Assembly: GCA_017431685.1 (NCBI GenBank)
Contig: JAFRKO010000010.1
Span: forward strand, 146,512 to 210,511
DNA from: Mogibacterium sp.
GTDB lineage: Bacteria; Bacillota; Clostridia; Peptostreptococcales; Anaerovoracaceae
Direction of reading: 5' to 3'
DNA length: 64,000 nt
The translations under genes were made by a program, and so were the position numbers. The notes beneath the pieces were generated by a model that was not told the DNA's origin, did no database searches, and saw only the letters and a list, made by a program, of their open reading frames with translations. Positions 52,165 to 62,335 of the stretch are shown piece by piece. Within the stretch, counting starts at the first letter, position 1. Each line of letters begins with the position of its first letter.

Positions 52165-54861
52165 TCAATCGCCGCGCCTCAGATGGGCTCGTATCTCTTC
52201 CTCAATGCGCGAAAGCTCGGAAAGAAACTCGCGCGATGATATCCTTAGCGCGCCGTGCGTGAATGCGTCCTGCTGGACCAGGCTGTCTGATGAAACCACA
52301 TAAATCTGCCGGTCTCTGGCCATGTCTGTAATTATGCCCATCCGTATGTCTGCAGGCTCATTCTCCGCTGTGAATAATACTCTGACCCCGTTGCGGTCCT
52401 CCTCGCGTATCTCTCCCAGAGGTACATTATACGCGTCAAAGACTACTGTGACCTCGAATCCTGTATACCCTGCATAATTGCTGAGCCTGTCAAGAAGCTG
52501 GTCTCTGGCCGAACCTCCATCACGTGAGAAGAGATCCTTGAGATATTCATCCGCAAATATGACATTATACCCGTCTATGAGTATCATAACAGGCTTCTCT
52601 TTGCTCTTTTCGGTTTTGTGTCCCAAACGAGCCTTTATTTCCTGATTGCGTGCCTCATTTCTTGCAGCCTCCTCTTCGGAGATCTCAGGCCTGTTTCTGT
52701 AGTCTCTCTCTTTCGCTTCTCTGCGCTGTGTCTTTTTTGAAGCGCCATAGGTCCGCTCAAAAATGTTTCTGAGCTCCTTCTCGGCAGCGATCCGCCGCTT
52801 AGCCTCTTCCTTTACATCGAGGCTTCCGGCGGAAGCGCCGTTCAGCTGAGGAACGCGTCCGTAAGACGGAGAAGCCGTTCTGCGCTTCAGAACGCTTCCG
52901 ATGTGCATGTGCTCTTTGACCTCATCCCACTTCACGATATCGCTTCCGCTGTGATTGACAAACACGGAATCCGCAGGATTGTCTATGTCTCTTTCAGGGT
53001 CATATCCCTTTTCTTCCAGAACTTCAGCAGTGTTATGACACTCATCGTATCCGCACTGTGTGCATGACAGCCGGCCTGACCCCGAGGTGTAACCGCTCAA
53101 CGTGAGCTGATAACCCGAGATATCTGAAGAAGGAACACGCCCCCTGATTTTTGCGGTATCTTCAGTCTGCTCCAGCATGTCCTGACTCCCGCCCATCTGT
53201 CTTATATCCGTCATGGCACGTCCGACGCTTCGTGCCGGCAGCTCTATCTCATACTCGCACCACGGCTCGAGCAGCACAGCCTTGCCTTCCGCCCTCGCCT
53301 GCATCAAAGCATTCCTTACAGCTCTGTAGGTAGCCTCCCGGAAGTCTCCGCCTACTGTATGTTTCTCATGAGCCCTTCCTGCTGCGAGGGTTATGCGTAC
53401 ATCTGTCAGCGGAGCCCCAGTCAGCACTCCGGCATGCTCTTTCTCATACAGATGAGTCATTATGAGCCTCTGCCAGTTCAGAGCAAGCTCATCCTCAGGG
53501 ACAGAGCTGGTTATAACCAGGCCGCTGCCTCTCTCTCCGGGCTCAACTATAAGATGTACTTCGGCATAATGCCTCAGAGGTTCAAAGTGTCCGACGCCCT
53601 CATACTTTCCGGCAACAGTCTCAAGATAGAGCACGCTGCCGGTGCCGAAGCTGACATCATAGCCGAACCTGTCTTTTATAACTGTCTGCAGCACCTCCAG
53701 CTGCACCTGTCCCATCAGCCTTATATTTATGCTGCCGTCAGGATCTCTCGATACATTCAGCATCGGGTCCTCTTCTGCCAGCAGCTTCAGGTCTTTCATA
53801 AGAAGATAAGGATCCATTCCCTCAGGTCCGTTCACGGAATAGACCATGAACGGCTTTATCGAGGATCCGTTCAGCGGCGGTTCGGCCCCAAGGCCGTCTC
53901 CCGGCAGGGCCCGCGCGGTCCCCGTCACGGCGCAGACCGTGCCGGCCGCAGCGGAATCGACAGAGACGCTGCGGCTGCCGGAGAAAAGCATTATCCTGTT
54001 GATCTTCTCCTCGCCGCCCTCTTCGCCGGAAGCGCTGTTTATCCTTACCTTATCCTTTACTCTCAGCTCTCCGCCCGTGACCTTTATGAAGCAAAGCCGT
54101 TCTCCATCATCAGAGGCAGCTGTTTTATATACTCTGGCAGCAAACTCCCTTCCGCGCTCCGGCTCCACTGTATATCTTCCGAGGACTTCAAGCAGTCCCT
54201 CTATGCCTTCCATCTTCAGCGCAGAGCCGAACATGCAAGGTATGATCTCGCCCTTTACCACCGAATCAGCGATCTCAGCATCGCTTATCGCGTTTCCCTC
54301 AAGCACAGTCTCGGCAAGCTCAGGAGAATAAAGCGTCACGGCATCGGTGAATTCTTCAGTTCTGTCTGCCGCACCGCTGAAATCAACCAGGCCCGCGTCA
54401 AGTTCAGAGGCTAGATCTTTAAGAATATCCTCTTTCTTCCTGACAGCGATATCCATCTTGTTTACAAAAGCAAAGGCCGGTATATTCCTCTCCTTAAGCA
54501 GGCGGTAAAGCGTCTTTGTGTGCGCCTGCACTCCCTCGGATCCGCTTATCACCAGAAGTGCATAATCGAGTACCGAAAGCGATCTTTCCATCTCAGCCGC
54601 AAAGTCTACGTGCCCCGGAGTATCTATGAGTATCACCTCGGTATCCTCAGCACCGCTTCTGATGCTGAACCGTGCCTGCCGCGAAAAGATAGTAATACCG
54701 CGGTTTCTTTCGATAGGATCGTCATCAAGAAAGGCATCACCGTGATCTACCCTCCCCGCCTTTCTTATCTCTCCCGTAAGGTACAGCAAAGCCTCCGACA
54801 AGGTAGTCTTGCCGGCATCAACATGCGCGAGTATTCCCAGTGTGATTTTTTTTTCGCTCAT
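52165..54861 (-). CDS. TetM-like translational GTPase fused to a YacP/Rae1-like NYN nuclease domain
   Basis: An 898-residue cytoplasmic protein. Residues 1-230 are an EF-G/TetM-type GTPase: G1 AHVDAGKT (12-19), DTPGHVDF, NKMD. EF-G-like domains II-V follow to about 640, with a cysteine segment LSCTQCGYDECHN. A basic, Glu/Arg-rich linker then leads to a C-terminal NYN domain (about 759-898): MILIDGYNVIF, VVFDAYN, ENEPADIRM, YVVSSD. The NYN part resembles YacP/Rae1, a ribosome-associated mRNA endonuclease. The loop used by TetM against tetracycline (SPVSTP) is not present; HTVGGDFREA occupies the region. It may therefore be a ribosome-rescue or mRNA-cleaving factor (inference). ATG 54861 matches TetM N termini; upstream codons are less likely. 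Confidence 0.9.
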   Translation of the reverse strand: MSEKKITLGILAHVDAGKTTLSEALLYLTGEIRKAGRVDHGDAFLDDDPIERNRGITIFSRQARFSIRSGAEDTEVILIDTPGHVDFAAEMERSLSVLDYALLVISGSEGVQAHTKTLYRLLKERNIPAFAFVNKMDIAVRKKEDILKDLASELDAGLVDFSGAADRTEEFTDAVTLYSPELAETVLEGNAISDAEIADSVVKGEIIPCMFGSALKMEGIEGLLEVLGRYTVEPERGREFAARVYKTAASDDGERLCFIKVTGGELRVKDKVRINSASGEEGGEEKINRIMLFSGSRSVSVDSAAAGTVCAVTGTARALPGDGLGAEPPLNGSSIKPFMVYSVNGPEGMDPYLLMKDLKLLAEEDPMLNVSRDPDGSINIRLMGQVQLEVLQTVIKDRFGYDVSFGTGSVLYLETVAGKYEGVGHFEPLRHYAEVHLIVEPGERGSGLVITSSVPEDELALNWQRLIMTHLYEKEHAGVLTGAPLTDVRITLAAGRAHEKHTVGGDFREATYRAVRNALMQARAEGKAVLLEPWCEYEIELPARSVGRAMTDIRQMGGSQDMLEQTEDTAKIRGRVPSSDISGYQLTLSGYTSGSGRLSCTQCGYDECHNTAEVLEEKGYDPERDIDNPADSVFVNHSGSDIVKWDEVKEHMHIGSVLKRRTASPSYGRVPQLNGASAGSLDVKEEAKRRIAAEKELRNIFERTYGASKKTQRREAKERDYRNRPEISEEEAARNEARNQEIKARLGHKTEKSKEKPVMILIDGYNVIFADEYLKDLFSRDGGSARDQLLDRLSNYAGYTGFEVTVVFDAYNVPLGEIREEDRNGVRVLFTAENEPADIRMGIITDMARDRQIYVVSSDSLVQQDAFTHGALRISSREFLSELSRIEEEIRAHLRRGD

Positions 54862-54927
54862 TGCCCTTTTGCTGCCCGTTTTATTTGCGCATGGAATCTG
54901 CGTGTGATATAAGTCTATCGAAAGAAC

Positions 54928-54935
54928 ATTATAAT
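54928..54935. promoter_or_regulatory. Overlapping divergent -10 elements for the GTPase-nuclease and trkA
   Basis: ATTATAAT reads as TATAAT on both strands (54930-54935 plus, 54928-54933 minus) midway between the divergent genes. The -35 regions are weak on both sides. Shared positioning would make the two promoters compete for polymerase. Confidence 0.45.
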
Positions 54936-54956
54936 ACATAATAGCGAGGCAACAAA

Positions 54957-56315
54957 GTGAAAATCATCGTGATAGGTACCGGAAAAGTCGGCGGCATACT
55001 TATTGAGCAGCTGGCTTCAGAAGGTCATCAGATAGTCGCAATAGACCGCAACGAGAAAAAACTCCTTGACATACAGAACAGCCTTGATGTTCTTTGTCTG
55101 GCCGGAAACGCAGTAGACAGACATCTGCTGATCGAAGCAGGCACCGACACAGCCGATCTTGTCATAGCCGCAACAAACAGCGACGAGGTAAACATGATCT
55201 GCTGTCTTCTGGCGAAAAAGCTCGGCGCTTCCCATACCATAGCCCGTGTACGCAAGCCGGAGCTGGCCGACGAGATCGAAGTGTTCTCGGAAGACATGGG
55301 GCTTTCCATGACGATCAATCCTGAGCTCTATGCCGCCCAGGAGATATTCTCCGTGCTCCGCTTCCCGGGTCTGATGTCTGTTGAGCCGTTCAGACACGGT
55401 CTTTTTGAGATCGTTGAGTTCCGTCTGGCAGAAGAAGGTCCGGTCACATCGATGACACTGCAGGAACTCGCCATGAAATACAGCTCGAAAGCTCTGGTAT
55501 GCGCGATCAGAAGAAAAGGTTCCACCTTCATCCCTGACGGCAACGCAACGCTTATGAAAGGCGATGTGATCAGTTTCGCAGCCGAACCTAAAGAGGCTGA
55601 ACACTTTCTCAGACTCTGCGGCATAAAAAGCCGCATGCCTAAGCACGTCATTATCATAGGCGCCGGTATGATCGCGTATTATCTTGTACGCATGATGCAC
55701 GGGATGGGCATGAAACCTGTAATACTCGAGAATGATCAGGATACAGCAGAGACATTCAATCAGCTTGTCCCGGATATTCTGGTCTTGAATGCAGACGGAA
55801 CAAACAGAGACGTCCTTGATGAAGAAGGCCTTGATACAGCAGACGCTTTCATAAGCCTCACCGGAACAGACGAGGTCAACATACTGATGGGTATGTATGC
55901 ACAGCGCGAGGGAGTTCCTAAAGTAGTAACGAAAATCTCAAAGAGCAGCATGATAGATCTGATAGATTCAGACCGGGTCGGCAGCATCGTATGTCCGCGC
56001 GACATAGTGACAAGCCGTGTCATAAGCTACGTGCGCGCTGCGGAAAGCGCGGGAAGCAGCAATGTTGAGACCGTGTACCGCATATCCGAGCAGTCAGCCG
56101 AAGCGCTCGAATTCATAGTAAAAGAAAAGCATGATGATCTGACCGGCATCCCTCTCAAGGATCTCAGTTTCAGGGAAGGCATACTGATCTGTGCCATCCT
56201 GCGCAACCACACGGTGATCATTCCGCGAGGGAACGATACCATCGAGCAGGGAGACCATGTCATCATAACCACGACACTAAAACAGCTGACGGATCTTTCA
56301 ATGATCCTCAAATAG
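54957..56315 (+). CDS. trkA: Trk potassium uptake regulator TrkA
   Basis: A 452-residue cytoplasmic gating subunit with two tandem RCK modules. The first Rossmann site is IIVIGTGKVGGILIEQL at residues 2-18, ending in IDRNEKK. The second is HVIIIGAGMIAYYLVRMM at about 227. Each is followed by a TrkA-C domain. It binds NAD/ATP-type ligands and controls TrkH. It starts at GTG 54957 with GAGG eight bases upstream. trkH follows after three bases. Confidence 0.95.
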   Translation: MKIIVIGTGKVGGILIEQLASEGHQIVAIDRNEKKLLDIQNSLDVLCLAGNAVDRHLLIEAGTDTADLVIAATNSDEVNMICCLLAKKLGASHTIARVRKPELADEIEVFSEDMGLSMTINPELYAAQEIFSVLRFPGLMSVEPFRHGLFEIVEFRLAEEGPVTSMTLQELAMKYSSKALVCAIRRKGSTFIPDGNATLMKGDVISFAAEPKEAEHFLRLCGIKSRMPKHVIIIGAGMIAYYLVRMMHGMGMKPVILENDQDTAETFNQLVPDILVLNADGTNRDVLDEEGLDTADAFISLTGTDEVNILMGMYAQREGVPKVVTKISKSSMIDLIDSDRVGSIVCPRDIVTSRVISYVRAAESAGSSNVETVYRISEQSAEALEFIVKEKHDDLTGIPLKDLSFREGILICAILRNHTVIIPRGNDTIEQGDHVIITTTLKQLTDLSMILK

Positions 56316-56318
56316 TTC

Positions 56319-57761
56319 ATGAAAACCAGAGTAGTATTACATACAGTCGGACAAATATTGTTAATTGAAGCAGGACTGTTCATCCTTCCCGTGATAGTAG
56401 GACTTGTTTATCACGAGCAGGATTCTGTACGTGCGTTCCTGATCACAGCAGTTATCACAGCTGCTGCAGGCGGACTCCTAAGACTTGTCAAACCGGGCAA
56501 GAGCAGCATCTACGCACGTGAAGGCTTTGCCATCACGGGTCTTTCGTGGATCATGCTCAGTTTCTTCGGTTGTCTTCCTTTTGTTATCAGCCGGCAGATC
56601 CCGGGATTCATTGACGCTTTCTTCGAGACTGTCTCAGGTTTTACCACGACAGGTTCAAGCATACTGACAGACATAGAAGCGCTCGACAACGCCATGCTGT
56701 TCTGGCGCAGCTTCACGCACTGGATAGGCGGTATGGGAATACTTGTATTCAGCATGATAATAGTTCCGCTCGGCGGAAAGCGCAGCATGTACATTCTCAG
56801 AGCAGAAGCGCCGGGTCCTTCCTCCGCCAAGCTGGTCCCTAAGATGCGAGATACGGCAGTTATCCTTTATGGTATCTATTTTGCGATGTCGGCACTGCTG
56901 CTGGCCCTTCTCCTCGCAGGAGGAATGCCTCTGTTTGACTGCCTTATCAATGTATTCGGAACTGCGGGCACGGGAGGTTTCTCGAACCACGGTGCCAGCA
57001 TCGGCTACTACGACAGCGAGTACTTTGAAGTTGTGATAGGAATATTCATGCTGCTTTTCGGTGTCAACTTCAACCTTTACTATCTGATATTCCTGAGAAG
57101 AGTCAAAGCTGCTTTCAGGAGTGAGGAACTTCACTGGTACCTCGGCATCGTAGCATTTGCTGTTATCACTATTGCGGTAAATATAAACAGCCTGTACGGA
57201 TCTCTCCATCAGGCTGTACGTCATTCGTTCTTTACTGTTTCATCGATCATCACCACGACAGGCTTCGGCACCATGGACTTTGACCAGTGGCCTGAATACT
57301 CACGCACGATCATCGTGCTGCTGATGCTCATCGGCGCATGCGCCGGAAGCACGGGCGGTGGTCTGAAAGTATCAAGAGTCATGCTGCTCATGCGCACAGT
57401 CAGAAGAAGCATGCGCAGGATGATCCACTCAAGGTCCGTAGAAAGCATCCGCTTTGAAGGAAGGATCGTTGAGGAAGAGACACTTAACACATGTCTGATC
57501 TACCTTGCCGTCTACTTCCTGGTAACGGCAGTCAGCGTAGTTGTGGTATCTCTCAACAATCTCCCGTTCGAGACTAACGTGACAGGTGTCATTGCCTGCT
57601 TGAACAACATCGGACCGGGTCTTGGGATCGTAGGTCCTGCAGGTAACTTCTCGACATTCTCCGGTCTTTCGAAACTGGTGCTGTCATTCGACATGCTTGC
57701 AGGCAGACTTGAGCTCTTCCCTGTGCTCTTCCTCTTCTCTCTGAGGACCTGGAAACGCTGA
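56319..57761 (+). CDS. trkH: Trk potassium uptake channel subunit TrkH
   Basis: A 480-residue membrane protein with four repeated pore units and about ten to twelve hydrophobic segments. Selectivity-filter-like stretches are [35 protein letters not shown] and the C-terminal [10 protein letters not shown]. It imports potassium with TrkA. ATG 56319 lies three bases after the trkA stop, which implies coupling. It converges with the potassium channel gene, separated by two bases. Confidence 0.95.
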   Translation: MKTRVVLHTVGQILLIEAGLFILPVIVGLVYHEQDSVRAFLITAVITAAAGGLLRLVKPGKSSIYAREGFAITGLSWIMLSFFGCLPFVISRQIPGFIDAFFETVSGFTTTGSSILTDIEALDNAMLFWRSFTHWIGGMGILVFSMIIVPLGGKRSMYILRAEAPGPSSAKLVPKMRDTAVILYGIYFAMSALLLALLLAGGMPLFDCLINVFGTAGTGGFSNHGASIGYYDSEYFEVVIGIFMLLFGVNFNLYYLIFLRRVKAAFRSEELHWYLGIVAFAVITIAVNINSLYGSLHQAVRHSFFTVSSIITTTGFGTMDFDQWPEYSRTIIVLLMLIGACAGSTGGGLKVSRVMLLMRTVRRSMRRMIHSRSVESIRFEGRIVEEETLNTCLIYLAVYFLVTAVSVVVVSLNNLPFETNVTGVIACLNNIGPGLGIVGPAGNFSTFSGLSKLVLSFDMLAGRLELFPVLFLFSLRTWKR

Positions 57762-57763
57762 TA

Positions 57764-59347
57764 TCAGTTGCTGCCCAGCTGCTTTGCGAGCTCGCCTATG
57801 AGATCCCATGCACGGTCGTGGTAGGCCTTCTGGGCTTCTGTCATGTCATCATATTCGCATATCATAGGGTTCTCACGTTTGTACGGATCCTTCACGGCAC
57901 CGTATTTCCAGTTATAATATGAGTAGAAGCGCACCCAGCGCGCATGTTCAATCCTGCGGAGCTCGTCGAGCCTTGCAGGATCTTTTTTTGCCTCACAAAG
58001 CGAGTCATATGCCTCCTTAAAAGTCTGATAATCCAGCTCAGTTATTATCCTGTCATTCAGCAGCATGCTGATTTTTATTATAAGATGGTCTGCTGCCGCT
58101 ATCTTGGACTGCTTCAGCCTGTCGCTCAGATCATCCCAGTCAAGGCTTTCGTCAACGCTTCTGCGATATAGGTCGTTCATCAGCCTTGCAGCATCATTGA
58201 GCCTTGTGCGTACTATCTGATTGACGGTAAATATCTGTTCATTAGTGCCGAAATTGCTTACCCCAGGAGTAATGCGGTTGCTCCTCAGATGGATCCTGTT
58301 CTTATTCTTATAGAAGCGCTGTATCTGCCAGTAGATATCCCATCCGGTCTCCACATCGTCATCGCAGATTATGATCCTGTCGGCATGCCTTATCAGCTCA
58401 TGTGCGCTTTCCCATCCCTCATCATGGAAGAAAATGCTGTCATGGCCTTCATGTCTTTCATTGATCTCCATCGCGGCACCGAGATTGACATGTATCTGTC
58501 TGTAGCTCCTGCTGTCGCCGAAAACATGATACGACACGTCAAATTCCGAATCGTTTATATTCATGAGGATCGCGCGCTCGAGCAGTGCTTTCCCGTAATT
58601 TCCGAAACCGATGATGACGATTATGTCCTCCATGTGATGCAATGGATTTTCTCTCCAGTAGCTTCTGGCGCAGCAGTCATAGCTGTGAAACAGATGGATG
58701 TTCCCTGACATCTTCTCCGAGCCGCTCATGGTGCGTGCATATACGTCCGCATCGAGCTCATGTACGTTCATCGCTTTCAGGTTTCCGCCGATATCATTCT
58801 CATCGAGAAAAAACAGCTTGCACCTTTCCCCGACGCCCTTCTTATGGCCTACTATTCTCGCCGGAGACACATTGATAAAGAAGCAGGGATAATCCGGCTT
58901 CTCTATTTCCATCTCCTTGTTTATACCGAAGATAATGACGCCGTCCGGGTCCTCGCGGAGAACATCCCTTGCAAGCACATCGGCCTCTGAAGTGAATTCC
59001 GCGAAATAGTACCAGTTATTGTGCCTCCTGAGCCTCAGCATGAACATCGGAAGGCCTTCACTTGTAAGCACCGATACGACAGATCCGAATAACGCTACAA
59101 GTATTCCCATGGACATCAGGAGGAATATCACTCCTATAACATGTCCCGCATGAGTAACAGGTGTGACATCTCCATATCCGACTGTAGAGATCGTTACCAG
59201 CGAATACCATATGGCATCAGCGAAAGAGTGTATGTGCGATCCGGGCTGATCTTTCTCGCAAAGGACAAGCGCGGTCAGCAAAGCAGCATAGATCACGAGG
59301 AAGATCAGGACTACAATCAGATATTGTTTTCTGTTTCTGTTTTTCAT
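57764..59347 (-). CDS. Two-helix potassium channel with NAD-binding (RCK-like) and C-terminal RyR-type domain
   Basis: A 527-residue membrane protein. Two transmembrane helices (about 9-29 and 68-92) flank the pore filter TISTVGYGDV (52-61). A cytoplasmic part follows with a degenerate first RCK module, a second Rossmann module (IIVIIGFGNYGKALLERA) and an ADRIIICDDD stretch. The last 60 residues (EHARWVRFYSYYNWKYG, then a DAWDLIGEL-like end) resemble the RyR domain, which in bacteria is found on channels and nucleotide-signalling proteins. It probably gates potassium efflux in response to a nucleotide-like ligand (inference). GGAGGG precedes ATG 59347. It sits tail to tail with trkAH. Confidence 0.82.
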   Translation of the reverse strand: MKNRNRKQYLIVVLIFLVIYAALLTALVLCEKDQPGSHIHSFADAIWYSLVTISTVGYGDVTPVTHAGHVIGVIFLLMSMGILVALFGSVVSVLTSEGLPMFMLRLRRHNNWYYFAEFTSEADVLARDVLREDPDGVIIFGINKEMEIEKPDYPCFFINVSPARIVGHKKGVGERCKLFFLDENDIGGNLKAMNVHELDADVYARTMSGSEKMSGNIHLFHSYDCCARSYWRENPLHHMEDIIVIIGFGNYGKALLERAILMNINDSEFDVSYHVFGDSRSYRQIHVNLGAAMEINERHEGHDSIFFHDEGWESAHELIRHADRIIICDDDVETGWDIYWQIQRFYKNKNRIHLRSNRITPGVSNFGTNEQIFTVNQIVRTRLNDAARLMNDLYRRSVDESLDWDDLSDRLKQSKIAAADHLIIKISMLLNDRIITELDYQTFKEAYDSLCEAKKDPARLDELRRIEHARWVRFYSYYNWKYGAVKDPYKRENPMICEYDDMTEAQKAYHDRAWDLIGELAKQLGSN

Positions 59348-59371
59348 ATACGATCCCTCCCGGAACCCTGA

Positions 59372-60724
59372 CTAGAGATCTGTTATTACCGTATTCATCC
59401 ACTTCTTTGAGATATAACGTTTTGTAAGGATGGCAGCTCTTATAAGCATTTCCGTTCTGGTAACCAGGAGCGCCATGTGTACCGGCAGATGCCAGACAAG
59501 TGAAGCAATGAACGCAAGAGGCACTGCTATGAACCATATGCACAGGCTTTCAGATATCATCGCAAATTTCGTGTCTCCTCCTGCCCTCAGGATGCCGGCG
59601 ATCTGAAGTCCGTTGAAAAGATCCGCTGCCATGGTAGCGCCAAAAACTATAAGTATGTATTTGGTATACAATTTCCCATCATCAGTGAGGTTGAAGACGC
59701 CCGACAACAATCCGGACAATAATATAGTTATCGCCCCAATAACAGTTCCTGCAAGCACCGAAGCTTTTATCAGGTGTTTCGAGAGCTTCCATGTGTATTC
59801 CATGTCGCCCTCCCCGAGCTTTTCTCCTATGAGAATCAGTGCAGCATCGCCTATGCTGAATGCCGCGAAGTTGAAAATATTGAAGATGGAATTGGCCGCC
59901 TGATAGGCTGCATACGCGGTAGTACTTATCCGGCTGAACGCAGCCACATACATGGTCTGTCCAAAGCTCCAGAAGAATTCATTTATGGTAGTCGGCGTGG
60001 CGTTCTTTATGATCCTCTTTATGAGCTCGCGGTCCCATCCAAAATAGCTCCTCACCTTCCCGAAGAACTCATTCTTTGAGCGGAAGGCGAAGTATGAGTT
60101 CATAAGGACTTCTATTATCCTCGATGACAGCGTTCCTATTGCTGCTCCGGCGACCCCCAGCTTAGGAAAGCCGAGTTTACCGAAGATGAGTACGTAGTTG
60201 ATGGTGATGTTGGTGAAGAAAATGACCGTGCTGATGGTCATCGGTATCTTCACCTGCTGCGTCGCCTTGAATGCCATCTCAAGCGGCGCAGAGACCGCCA
60301 GAAGCAGGAATGCCAGACTGTTAATGCTCACATACTGCGCTGCCAGTTCCTTTACTGCGGGATCTTCAGTGTACACGGACAGTATGCCGTCAGTGAAGCC
60401 GTTCACCAGTATGAAGCACACAGCTCCGAGCACGGCAAGGAGTGTAAAGTCAAAGCCTATGACCTTACGTATATTTGACATGTCCTTTGTGCCGTAAAAC
60501 TGTGCCATAAAGGTGGCAGAGCCGGACAGTATGCCGAACAGCACAAGGTAGTGCACCATAAAAAGCTGGGATCCTACACCTACAGCAGCGAGTTCCGTCT
60601 CTCCAAGAAACCCTACCATGATATTGTCCACCATGGAAAGAGTTGCCGATACTATGCCCTGTATGGCTATCGGCGTCGCTATCTTAACAAGTTTTCTGTT
60701 CAGTGCCTTTTTATTGAATTCCAA
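59372..60724 (-). CDS. MATE-family efflux transporter
   Basis: A 450-residue membrane protein with 12 predicted helices in two repeats. The first helix region (LVKIATPIAIQGIVSATLSMVDNIMVGFLGETELAAVGV) is characteristic of MATE exporters. It probably exports cationic compounds in exchange for sodium or protons; substrate unknown. The only suitable start is TTG 60724, with AGGG nine bases upstream, giving a normal N terminus. It is divergent from the M32 carboxypeptidase, 81 bases away. Confidence 0.93.
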   Translation of the reverse strand: MEFNKKALNRKLVKIATPIAIQGIVSATLSMVDNIMVGFLGETELAAVGVGSQLFMVHYLVLFGILSGSATFMAQFYGTKDMSNIRKVIGFDFTLLAVLGAVCFILVNGFTDGILSVYTEDPAVKELAAQYVSINSLAFLLLAVSAPLEMAFKATQQVKIPMTISTVIFFTNITINYVLIFGKLGFPKLGVAGAAIGTLSSRIIEVLMNSYFAFRSKNEFFGKVRSYFGWDRELIKRIIKNATPTTINEFFWSFGQTMYVAAFSRISTTAYAAYQAANSIFNIFNFAAFSIGDAALILIGEKLGEGDMEYTWKLSKHLIKASVLAGTVIGAITILLSGLLSGVFNLTDDGKLYTKYILIVFGATMAADLFNGLQIAGILRAGGDTKFAMISESLCIWFIAVPLAFIASLVWHLPVHMALLVTRTEMLIRAAILTKRYISKKWMNTVITDL

Positions 60725-60805
60725 AACTGTACGCCCTGTGGCTAAACTCCCGCAAATATTTTATAATATATAATACACTTAATCAGTTACCGGAGGTATT
60801 TTTTT

Positions 60806-62317
60806 ATGTCAAACATTTCTCTTGAAGAAGCCCGCACGCAGCTCATGTCACTGCAGCGTAAAATGGCTGCATACGAACACGCGATGGGCCTCATTTATTA
60901 TGACGGATGCACTACAGCGCCGGGTGAAACAGCTGACAACAGAGCAGCATCGATGTCAATTCTGTCCGAGGAGATCTACAGGCAGAGCACATCAGATGAG
61001 ACGGTTGATCTCCTGGAGTTTCTGGACGCAAATAAGGATGACCTGAATTTTAAAGAGAAGCGCATGGTATATCTGCTGCTCAAGGACATCCGCGAAATGA
61101 AGAAGATCCCTATGGATGAATATATAGCCTATCAGGAGCTTATGGTAAAGGCTGAGGACGTATGGCAGAAAGCTAAGGACGCGTCGGATTTCGAGATGTT
61201 CTGCCCTTACCTTGAGAAGCTCTTCGCATACCAGAAGAAGTTCGCCGGATACATAGATCCGGACATGGATCCGTACGACCACTGCCTGAATGAGTATGAG
61301 GAAGGCCTCACCATGGAAGCCTGCGACAGGTTCTTTGAAAAGCTGCGCACCGGTATAGTGCCTCTTCTGAAGAAGGTCTCGGAAGCGCCTCAGATCGATG
61401 ACAGCATCAGACACGGCTGCTTCCCTGTCCCAGCACAGGAGGAGCTTTCATATCACCTCATGAAGCTGATCGGCCTCGACCTCGGACATGTAGGGCTCTC
61501 TACAACGGAGCACCCGTTCACGACGAGCCTCGGCTCTCACCATGACGAGCGCATCACCACGCATTATTATGAGGATGATTTCGCCTTCTCAATGTACAGC
61601 GTGATCCACGAAGGAGGTCATGCGCTTTACGATACAGGTTCCGCCGATGAGCTCGCATACACGGTGCTCGACGGAGGCATATCGATGAGCATCCACGAGA
61701 GCCAGAGCAGATTCTACGAGAATATCATCGGAAGAAGCAGAGCATTCTGCCGCCTTATATTCCCTGAGCTCGCCCGTCTTTTCCCGGAGCAGATGGAAGG
61801 ACGCGACGCCGAAGAGATGTACCGCGCAGTCAACAAGGCACAGCCTTCCCTCATCAGGACCGAGGCAGATGAGCTGACGTATTCACTGCATATCATGATC
61901 CGTTATGAGCTCGAGAAGCGCATAATGCACGATGAGCTCGAGGTAAAGGATCTTCCTGAAGAGTGGAACCGCATGTACAAGGAATATCTCGGCATCGATG
62001 TGCCTGATGACAAGCAAGGTGTGCTGCAGGACAGCCATTGGGCGAGCGGGCTCTTCGGATACTTCCCTTCCTATGCGCTCGGCAACGCTTATGGCGCCCA
62101 GTTCCTCGCAAAGATGCGCGAGACGGTCGATGTGGATGCCTGCATAGAGAGCGGAGACTTCGGGCCTGTCAACGACTGGAACCGCGAGCACATATGGCAG
62201 CACGGAGGCTGCTTCACACCGGCGGAGCTGCTCAGCAGAGTACTGGAAGCTGAATTCGATCCAAGCTATTATATTGACTATCTTGAGAAGAAATATACTG
62301 AACTCTACGGACTTTAA
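60806..62317 (+). CDS. M32-family metallocarboxypeptidase
   Basis: A 503-residue cytoplasmic zinc carboxypeptidase that trims amino acids from peptide C termini. The zinc motif HEGGH is in SVIHEGGHALYDTG at about residues 271-275, followed by GISMSIHESQSRFYENIIGRS, a family hallmark. Later FGYFPSYALGNAYGAQF and NREHIWQHGG are also typical. Length is normal. GGAGG lies nine bases before ATG, and two TATAAT hexamers (60762-60774) are upstream. It is followed 18 bases later by the aldo/keto reductase gene. Confidence 0.96.
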   Translation: MSNISLEEARTQLMSLQRKMAAYEHAMGLIYYDGCTTAPGETADNRAASMSILSEEIYRQSTSDETVDLLEFLDANKDDLNFKEKRMVYLLLKDIREMKKIPMDEYIAYQELMVKAEDVWQKAKDASDFEMFCPYLEKLFAYQKKFAGYIDPDMDPYDHCLNEYEEGLTMEACDRFFEKLRTGIVPLLKKVSEAPQIDDSIRHGCFPVPAQEELSYHLMKLIGLDLGHVGLSTTEHPFTTSLGSHHDERITTHYYEDDFAFSMYSVIHEGGHALYDTGSADELAYTVLDGGISMSIHESQSRFYENIIGRSRAFCRLIFPELARLFPEQMEGRDAEEMYRAVNKAQPSLIRTEADELTYSLHIMIRYELEKRIMHDELEVKDLPEEWNRMYKEYLGIDVPDDKQGVLQDSHWASGLFGYFPSYALGNAYGAQFLAKMRETVDVDACIESGDFGPVNDWNREHIWQHGGCFTPAELLSRVLEAEFDPSYYIDYLEKKYTELYGL

Positions 62318-62335
62318 ATCAAAAGGGGGAAAATC

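Noticed and set aside
52165..54861. Tetracycline resistance gene (tetM/tetW-like)
   Set aside because: The SPVSTP-type loop that TetM uses against tetracycline is absent and a nuclease domain is fused at the C terminus, so an antibiotic-resistance call would be misleading.
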